The notes under the pieces are model-generated. The model saw only the letters and a program-made list of their open reading frames with translations. It was not told the DNA's origin and did no database searches. A program made the translations under genes and the position numbers. Positions 1 to 3,999 of a DNA stretch of 5,445 bases are shown in pieces. The stretch is from an uncultured Bacteroidota bacterium (GTDB lineage: Bacteria > Bacteroidota > Bacteroidia > Chitinophagales > Chitinophagaceae), in contig CAIWKU010000060.1 of assembly GCA_903913355.1 (NCBI GenBank), positions 1-5,445 on the forward strand, in the 5' to 3' direction. Positions within the stretch are counted from its first letter, which is position 1, and the number at the start of each line of letters is the position of its first letter.

Positions 1-223
1 TAAGAGAGTCTAGTAATACTTGTGTGTGCAAATAAGTTAACAACATAGAAGCTGTATCAGCCACATTCAACTTACCCGCTATATCCGGCGACTTCAGGTA
101 ATTCGACAACATCGCTGCGGTATCGCTTATCGACAGTTTAGCGCGAATCTTTGCTTGAACAAATGCTATTGAGTCTAAGAATACCTGTGAATGAAGATAG
201 GAAGACAACATCGCTGATGTATC
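1..223 (-). repeat. Alternating 33/22-residue DT.AML coding repeats
   Basis: Within the partial protein, units start at D239 (DTSAML), D272 (DTAAML) and D294 (DTASML), so the spacings are 33 and 22 residues. The first and third units share the continuation YLH.QV.LDS. The second instead reads YLKSPDIAGKLN. The order is therefore long, short, long, which suggests a 55-residue (165-bp) super-repeat, though only one full cycle is visible. The DNA is also partly repeated: GACAACATCGCTG occurs at 105-117 and 204-216 on the plus strand. Repeats of this DTAAML type are known from Bacteroidota surface proteins. Their structure is not evident here. Confidence 0.8.
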
Positions 224-937
224 TGAAATAAACAGGAAGGATGAAATCGGCAATTTTCGTAAACTACCATTTATGGTTGTAACCAAAGAATCAGACAGAT
301 TCCCATTTGGCAATATAAGATTGGTTGCATTATTCAATATACCGGGCTCCCACCATTGCTTAGTATCATTCCAAACCAATACCTGGCCCGTTTGTGGAAT
401 AGCAGCAGAAAGATTCTGGTTCATCAGTTTACCTGCATTCCAGATGGGAGAGGTATAATTTGCCGAAACAGAAATATTCTTACCGGTTTTTGAAATAACA
501 ATGCTGGTATCACCTGAAATAGTAATTGCCCCCAGTTCGCCATTTACCGTTGTCTGGCCATTCGAAAAATTCGCAAAAGGGAACCATGCATTCGCCTGGC
601 GTGCATAAAATTTATTATCCGAATTAGTATAGATCATCATTCCATTTACCGGACTATCAATGGCAAGTGTATCATAAACACGTGAAATTAAAATTGCCTT
701 ATTAGCACCATCGATTTGTAATGCAATATTTGAATTGATAAAAAAAGTAGTCCCGATAGCCACTCCAGAAGCATTCACCACATTATGTGATTTCATATTC
801 AGGTCCATTGCCGCAGTATGGTTACCCATATTATCGCCAAAAGACTGTGCCCCTGCTGACAGAAAAGATACTGATAAGATCAGTATGATTAACCCCTTGC
901 AGGTTAGATGATGAACGCATTTTCTCACTAGTAGCAT
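1..937 (-). CDS. Secreted tail-fibre-like repeat protein, 3' end beyond window
   Basis: The reading frame is open from ATG at 937-935 to the window edge, giving 312 codons with no stop. An in-frame TAA at 955-953 limits the start. Residues 1-31 look like a signal peptide: basic residues, then a hydrophobic run (GLIILILSVSFLSA), then AGAQ as a likely signal peptidase I site. Residues about 78-121 carry a pattern common at the head of Bacteroidota surface proteins (KAILISRV, then SPVNGMMIYTNSDNKFY and an aromatic AWFPF). Residues about 180-195 hold a GQVLVWN..WWEPG motif, also frequent in tail-fibre-like proteins. From residue 239 onwards DT.AML repeats begin (separate entry). The gene starts 27 nt after the preceding stop, so it is probably the third gene of an operon. 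Likely role, inferred: extracellular fibre or adhesin. No catalytic motif is seen, and whether a T9SS sorting tail follows cannot be told. Confidence 0.85.
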   Translation of the reverse strand, partial: MLLVRKCVHHLTCKGLIILILSVSFLSAGAQSFGDNMGNHTAAMDLNMKSHNVVNASGVAIGTTFFINSNIALQIDGANKAILISRVYDTLAIDSPVNGMMIYTNSDNKFYARQANAWFPFANFSNGQTTVNGELGAITISGDTSIVISKTGKNISVSANYTSPIWNAGKLMNQNLSAAIPQTGQVLVWNDTKQWWEPGILNNATNLILPNGNLSDSLVTTINGSLRKLPISSFLFISDTSAMLSSYLHSQVFLDSIAFVQAKIRAKLSISDTAAMLSNYLKSPDIAGKLNVADTASMLLTYLHTQVLLDSL

Positions 938-964
938 CTGTTGTTTATCGAATTACTTCAGGCA

Positions 965-1849
965 TTATTTAATTATGACAATTTTATATTGACTACCCAA
1001 TACGGTTACCGGCTGATCTGTATAATTGGCAAATCTGATAGATACAGTATCTGTTGCACTTACCCAGGCTGAGTACACAGACCATTGCTTATAATCATCC
1101 TGAGGAGTTACTAAAATCGGATCGCCTTTAACCACTCCTTTAACTGTAACAGTAACTACTGCTGTTGTATTGGGAGGGATACTCACATTTTCACCCGTGC
1201 TAACAGCCAGGTTCAGTATGAGATTTGTGATTGTGGTTACACTTTGCTGAGCTGCCTGGGGGGTGCGCCAGTTTACATTGCCCAGACTATCCGTAACCAG
1301 GAACGTATTCGGCGGACCGGGTTTAATACTCGCATTTACATTGGTCACATTTGCGTTTGCGGCAAATAAAGCGTATGGTACACTCATCAATTGTGAGGTG
1401 CCCATATCTCTATAATTGTCATCGGGTGACCAGTTCGAAGCAGCCTGCGATGGTTTAACGGCAATTTTGAGGTTAAAGAAATAAGGACCATTTCCCCAGT
1501 CGATCTGACCAATATTATTGATCGAAGTTGCGGCAGTCCGTATCCCATTACCAATTTGTAAACCAAATACTCCATCGGGATTGGATTTCACCTGAAATGT
1601 CTCTTCCCAAACAGTAGCTCCATTTAAAATATTGTTCTGAATAATAGCACCCTTTGCATAAATATCACTATTGATCGCTCTATTTCCGAGTGAGTCTTTA
1701 GCAATTGCCTGAAAATTGATAGATAGAGGTGCTTGTGCGTGAATCGATCCAAGTGTGCATAGTAAAACAATAGTGAGCAGACAATTTCTACATTTATTTC
1801 GTAAATGAAATTGCCTATCAGGGATATTGGGTTGTAAGCAAATTTGCAT
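965..1849 (-). CDS. Secreted tail-fibre-like protein, 294 aa
   Basis: This is a complete exported protein. A rather long basic n-region (residues 1-22) precedes a hydrophobic core (LLTIVLLCTLGSIHA), with likely cleavage at HA-QA near residue 38. ATG at 1849 is used because no other Met occurs before residue 149. Residues 41-164 match the frequent Bacteroidota N-terminal module: INFQAIAKDSLGNRAIN, WEETFQV...GVFGLQIGNG, IDWGNGPYFFNLKI and YRDMGTSQLMSVPYALFA. A short linker (FLVTDSLGNVNW) leads to residues 208-294, a beta-rich module with VTVTVKGV.KGDPILVTP and TVSIRFANYTDQPV. This resembles the small terminal beta-sandwich of phage-tail-fibre-like proteins. No T9SS sorting tail is present: the chain ends YKIVIIK. 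It is the middle gene of the three-gene set. A structural role at the cell surface is inferred; no enzyme motif is visible. Confidence 0.85.
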   Translation of the reverse strand: MQICLQPNIPDRQFHLRNKCRNCLLTIVLLCTLGSIHAQAPLSINFQAIAKDSLGNRAINSDIYAKGAIIQNNILNGATVWEETFQVKSNPDGVFGLQIGNGIRTAATSINNIGQIDWGNGPYFFNLKIAVKPSQAASNWSPDDNYRDMGTSQLMSVPYALFAANANVTNVNASIKPGPPNTFLVTDSLGNVNWRTPQAAQQSVTTITNLILNLAVSTGENVSIPPNTTAVVTVTVKGVVKGDPILVTPQDDYKQWSVYSAWVSATDTVSIRFANYTDQPVTVLGSQYKIVIIK

Positions 1850-1877
1850 AAATAACGATTAATGATTTTATGTGCAC

Positions 1878-2399
1878 TTATAGTTTTATGAGCTTTGCAG
1901 AAGTATGTCCCGTCATGATATCCACCGTTATAAAATAGGTTCCAGTTGGATAATTGGATACATTAAGGGTAAATCCGGTTACCAAACTACTCATGGTAAC
2001 AACCTGGCTAAACAGTATTCTACCTTCGAGATTCATTATTCTAAGCTGGCAGGAAAGACCTGCATCAAACTGTCCAAGGCATTTAACAATGCTAATTCCC
2101 CTTGTTGGATTCGGATACACGAGAAGTTCACTGGTAATAATGGCAAGTGGTGCGATCTCCTTACAAAAAGCTCCAAACTGTCCATTGGCTTTGCCAGGGG
2201 TTGAAAAAATATCTAACCCTGATGAAATCTGTATACATTTTAGATAACCATTTATATCCACAGAAGATCCTCCATTTAAAATCGACCAGCCAGAACCCAT
2301 AATTGGTGAAAAGCTATATGATGAAATGATTTGTGCCTTGCTGATAATTGAGGTCATCAGGAAAAAAAATATAAAACCGATTTTCTGAATGATACGCAT
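1878..2399 (-). CDS. Small secreted protein with T9SS type A sorting domain
   Basis: A 173-residue protein. Residues 1-22 form a signal peptide (basic MRIIQK, hydrophobic IGFIFFFLMTSIIS, cleavage at SKA-Q), giving Sec export. Residues about 92-173 are a full type A sorting domain (Por_Secre_tail type): LLVYPNPTRG at 93-101, RIMNLEGRILF at 120-130, SNYPTGTYFITV at 148-159 and KLIKL at the end. Such tails direct proteins through the type IX system across the outer membrane and are normally removed on attachment. The cargo between signal and tail is only about 70 residues, rich in Ser, Gly and Ile, with Cys at 55 and 79; I do not recognise it. ATG at 2399 is chosen because it places the signal peptide at the N-terminus. 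It is probably the first gene of the operon, with 28 nt to the next start. Confidence 0.87.
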   Translation of the reverse strand: MRIIQKIGFIFFFLMTSIISKAQIISSYSFSPIMGSGWSILNGGSSVDINGYLKCIQISSGLDIFSTPGKANGQFGAFCKEIAPLAIITSELLVYPNPTRGISIVKCLGQFDAGLSCQLRIMNLEGRILFSQVVTMSSLVTGFTLNVSNYPTGTYFITVDIMTGHTSAKLIKL

Positions 2400-2423
2400 G
2401 TATGAAAGGATCGATACCCGTTT

Positions 2424-2451
2424 TAACTATGCCAATTAATTAATATAGTTA
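2424..2451 (-). promoter_or_regulatory. Operator-like inverted repeat upstream of the operon
   Basis: TAACTAT at 2424-2430 and ATAGTTA at 2445-2451 are perfect 7-bp inverted arms around 14 nt that are themselves partly palindromic (ATTAATTAAT at 2435-2444). The dyad lies 24 nt before the ATG at 2399. It could be a repressor site or a weak hairpin in the leader. The function is inferred, and AT-rich DNA yields such dyads by chance. Confidence 0.3.
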
Positions 2452-2591
2452 GGTTCTTATTTTTCATCACTCCAAATTCCCGACCGCCCGATCCAGCATT
2501 ATCCTTTTTTAATACTCACTTACCCAGGTAATCATGCAAATTGCCGGGCTTAATCACCCCCTCTCCTGATTTTGGAATAATACCAGGAGAT

Positions 2592-2604
2592 TTGAATAAT
2601 TCAA
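2592..2604. promoter_or_regulatory. Palindrome TTGAATAATTCAA, copy 1 of a shared site
   Basis: A perfect 13-nt palindrome centred on A2598. Its 11-nt core TGAATAATTCA (2593-2603) recurs exactly at 3763-3773 in the other intergenic region and I saw it nowhere else in the window. It could be a binding site for a dimeric regulator; the function is unknown. Confidence 0.3.
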
Positions 2605-2690
2605 CCCAATTAATTGTTTAGAAATGCAAAAATTATTAGTATTTCTAATATATATAACGCTTTAGAGGATAATAAAATTGTCGCAAAAGT

Positions 2691-2740
2691 GCTAAACCAC
2701 TACATTTTTGTAGTGATTCGGCTATGAAAAGGGTTTAGCC
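2691..2740 (-). other. Folded element with competing pairings
   Basis: Three complementary sets are nested here. CACTACA (2698-2704) pairs with TGTAGTG (2709-2715) around TTTT. GCTAAACC (2691-2698) pairs with GGTTTAGC (2732-2739) as an outer stem. GGCTA (2720-2724) pairs with TAGCC (2736-2740). The second and third share bases 2736-2739, so they exclude each other. The element starts 7 nt beyond the T-run of the rpsG terminator, read on the minus strand. No known riboswitch class is recognised. It may be an RNA switch, a DNA dyad, or chance. Confidence 0.35.
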
Positions 2741-2746
2741 AGGGGC

Positions 2747-2781
2747 AAAAAAAATAAGATCATGAAAATCATGATCTTATT
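2747..2781 (-). terminator. Rho-independent terminator of rpsL-rpsG
   Basis: A perfect 13-bp stem (2753-2765 against 2769-2781, arms AATAAGATCATGA and TCATGATCTTATT) closes a 3-nt loop. On the minus strand it runs directly into a T-run (A8 at 2747-2754 on the plus strand), as expected of an intrinsic terminator. It lies about 33 nt after the rpsG stop. The plus-strand side has no T-run, so it is one-directional. The stem is AT-rich, but long and free of mismatches. Confidence 0.88.
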
Positions 2782-2813
2782 AATATATTAATTTTATAAT
2801 ATTGTTTGTGCCC

Positions 2814-3281
2814 CTAAACCTTGAAATGAGAGAAGGCCTTATTTGCCTCTGCCATACGGTGGGTATCTTCTTTCTTTTTGAAAGCAGCACCTTCGCCTTT
2901 GGCTGCTGCAATGATTTCATTGGCTAATTTATCGGCCATGGTACGACCATTTCTTTCACGGCTGTAACGAATCAACCATTTCATACTCAAAGAGATTTTT
3001 CGGTCAGCTCTTACCTCAGCAGGAATCTGGAAAGTTGCACCACCTATTCTGCGACTACGAACCTCAACAGCTGGGGTAACATTTGCGATCGCCCTTTTCC
3101 AGGTTTCATAGCCATCTTCTCCGGTAATTTTGGTAACCTTATCTACCGCATCATAGAAAATGTTGATAGCAGTACTTTTTTTACCTTGCCACATCAGGTT
3201 ATTGATAAAACGGGTAACCAGTTTATCGTTGAAACGTCCATCAGGAGCGAGTGGTAATTTTTTGGCTTGTGCTTTACGCAT
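2814..3281 (-). CDS. rpsG: 30S ribosomal protein S7 (uS7)
   Basis: S7 binds the 3' major domain of 16S rRNA, starts assembly of the small-subunit head, and lies near the E site and mRNA exit. The 155-residue length is normal for the bacterial family. Family features are the N-terminal RKAQAKKLPLAPDGRFNDKLVTRFINNLM region with WQGKKSTA following, the core PAVEVRSRRIGGATFQIP (70-87), DRKISLSMKWLI (93-104) and the C-terminal DTHRMAEANKAFSHF. ATG at 3281 gives the usual N-terminus. No Shine-Dalgarno sequence precedes it; the upstream bases are AT-rich, as is usual in Bacteroidota. It follows rpsL after 35 nt and is co-transcribed with it. The stop codon is TAG. fusA, the usual next gene, is absent: a terminator follows instead. 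Confidence 0.98.
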   Translation of the reverse strand: MRKAQAKKLPLAPDGRFNDKLVTRFINNLMWQGKKSTAINIFYDAVDKVTKITGEDGYETWKRAIANVTPAVEVRSRRIGGATFQIPAEVRADRKISLSMKWLIRYSRERNGRTMADKLANEIIAAAKGEGAAFKKKEDTHRMAEANKAFSHFKV

Positions 3282-3316
3282 GTGATTTGCGAATTATTTT
3301 ATGAATGAATTGCTGA

Positions 3317-3697
3317 TTATTTTTTGGCCTTCTCTTTCTTTGTTCCGTATTTAGAACGGCTCTTTTTACGGTCTTTTACACCGGCAGTATCCAGACTACC
3401 CCTTACAATATGGTAACGTACCCCTGGTAAGTCTTTTACACGACCACCACGAATCAATACAATGGAGTGCTCCTGTAAATTGTGTCCTTCACCCGGAATA
3501 TAGGCAATCACCTCAATTTTATTGGTCAATCGCACTTTCGCCACTTTACGTAAGGCTGAGTTTGGTTTTTTAGGCGTAGTAGTGTACACACGAGTACAAA
3601 CACCACGGCGCTGAGGACATGCATCCAAAGCCCTGGACTTACTTTTGGCCCTGATAATTTCGCGACCTTTTCTTACTAATTGCTGTATTGTAGGCAT
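3317..3697 (-). CDS. rpsL: 30S ribosomal protein S12 (uS12)
   Basis: S12 sits at the decoding centre and helps control the accuracy of tRNA selection. All hallmarks are present: MPTIQQLVRKGR at the N-terminus, CPQRRGVCTRVYTTTPKKPNSALRK (27-51), GEGHNLQEHS (69-78) and RGGRVKDLPGVRYH (83-96). The length of 126 residues with a basic tail (KKEKAKK) is usual. Lys43, Lys88 and Pro91, sites of well-known streptomycin-resistance changes, carry the wild-type residues. Asp89, the position that is methylthiolated in E. coli S12, is also conserved. The start at 3697 gives the canonical N-terminus. The gene heads a two-gene operon with rpsG and has its own promoter about 27 nt upstream. Confidence 0.98.
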   Translation of the reverse strand: MPTIQQLVRKGREIIRAKSKSRALDACPQRRGVCTRVYTTTPKKPNSALRKVAKVRLTNKIEVIAYIPGEGHNLQEHSIVLIRGGRVKDLPGVRYHIVRGSLDTAGVKDRKKSRSKYGTKKEKAKK

Positions 3698-3723
3698 TCT
3701 GATCCGTTTAAAATTTCGGACGG

Positions 3724-3754
3724 CAAAGGTAATAGCTGGAACCGAAAAACCAAA
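3724..3754 (-). promoter_or_regulatory. Promoter of rpsL-rpsG, Bacteroidota type
   Basis: Read on the minus strand, TTTG (3754-3751) is followed by 19 nt and then TACCTTTG (3731-3724). This is an exact fit to the Bacteroidota housekeeping consensus of TTTG and TAnnTTTG about 19 nt apart. Transcription would begin near 3718-3720, leaving a leader of only about 20 nt before the rpsL ATG. That leaves little room for leader-based autoregulation. Confidence 0.8.
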
Positions 3755-3761
3755 ATGTTTT

Positions 3762-3774
3762 CTGAATAATTCAG
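3762..3774. promoter_or_regulatory. Palindrome CTGAATAATTCAG, copy 2 of a shared site
   Basis: A perfect 13-nt palindrome centred on A3768, 7 nt upstream of the rpsL -33 box, at roughly -43 to -55 from the inferred start of transcription. That position would suit an activator or an upstream RNA-polymerase contact. Its 11-nt core is identical to that at 2593-2603. Confidence 0.35.
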
Positions 3775-3851
3775 CGTTATGGGAACAAATAGCTGATTTC
3801 CCTCAAAAAATAGGGTAAAATCGGCCGAGTTTCACCTGGATTACTGCCTGA

Positions 3852-3883
3852 TTTGGACAGATCACAGGTATTTATACTTTTTG
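3852..3883 (+). promoter_or_regulatory. Possible promoter of the plus-strand surface-protein gene
   Basis: TTTG (3852-3855), 19 nt, then TACTTTTTG (3875-3883). The second box is one nucleotide longer than TAnnTTTG, so the match is imperfect. Transcription would start near 3889, giving a leader of about 110 nt before the ATG at 4000. Confidence 0.35.
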
Positions 3884-3944
3884 TATTCCCCGTTTTTCAA
3901 CCCTTTTTCCCAAACCGCCTTTATAAAAGAGAAATGCTTTGTAA

Positions 3945-3997
3945 TTTGAGTGAGTAACCCTTCTTTGCTCCCTGAAAATCAATCTCAAAAAGCAAAG
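3945..3997 (+). promoter_or_regulatory. Possible pseudoknot-like leader before the start codon
   Basis: TTTGAG (3945-3950) can pair with CTCAAA (3984-3989), and CTTTGCT (3963-3969), inside that loop, can pair with AGCAAAG (3991-3997), outside it. The crossed order is that of an H-type pseudoknot, and the second stem ends 2 nt before the ATG. It could mask the ribosome binding region. The stems are short and not GC-rich, so chance is a real alternative. Confidence 0.25.
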
Positions 3998-3999
3998 TT

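Larger units (their letters stand above)
2400..2690. other. Non-coding upstream region of the surface-protein operon
   Basis: No convincing gene lies here. The stretch is AT-rich and is likely to hold the promoter and leader of the minus-strand operon that starts at 2399. I found no clear TAnnTTTG -7 box with a properly spaced -33 box on the minus strand. It contains several dyads: TAACTAT/ATAGTTA at 2424-2451, TTGAATAATTCAA at 2592-2604 and CAATTAATTG at 2607-2616. A 10-bp direct repeat CCAATTAATT also occurs at 2432-2441 and 2606-2615. Confidence 0.6.
3698..3999. other. Divergent intergenic region
   Basis: This stretch of about 300 nt separates rpsL (minus) from the large surface-protein gene (plus). 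No gene is visible in it. It holds the rpsL promoter, the palindrome CTGAATAATTCAG, a possible plus-strand promoter, and a possibly structured leader ahead of the ATG at 4000. Each has its own entry. Confidence 0.7.

Noticed and set aside
41..222. Spaced repeats resembling a CRISPR array
   Set aside because: The repeats are imperfect, unevenly spaced (99 and 66 bp) and keep the reading frame. They are coding repeats of a surface protein.
273..458. Plus-strand open frame of 61 codons
   Set aside because: It is antisense to the tail-fibre-like partial gene, whose protein has clear family motifs in this stretch.
1905..2247. Two overlapping plus-strand open frames of about 98 codons
   Set aside because: They lie opposite the T9SS-tailed gene, whose minus-strand product has a signal peptide and a full sorting domain. 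The plus-strand translations have no recognisable features.
2617..2640. Minus-strand TAATTTTTG as a promoter for the surface operon
   Set aside because: It is one nucleotide too long for TAnnTTTG, has no TTTG 19 nt upstream, and lies more than 200 nt from the start codon.
3317..3697. Possible streptomycin-resistance allele of rpsL
   Set aside because: Lys43, Lys88 and Pro91 are all wild type.
3941..3948. GTAATTTG as a -7 box for the plus-strand gene
   Set aside because: It lacks one T of TAnnTTTG and has no well-placed -33 box. The pair at 3852-3883 fits better, though also imperfectly.
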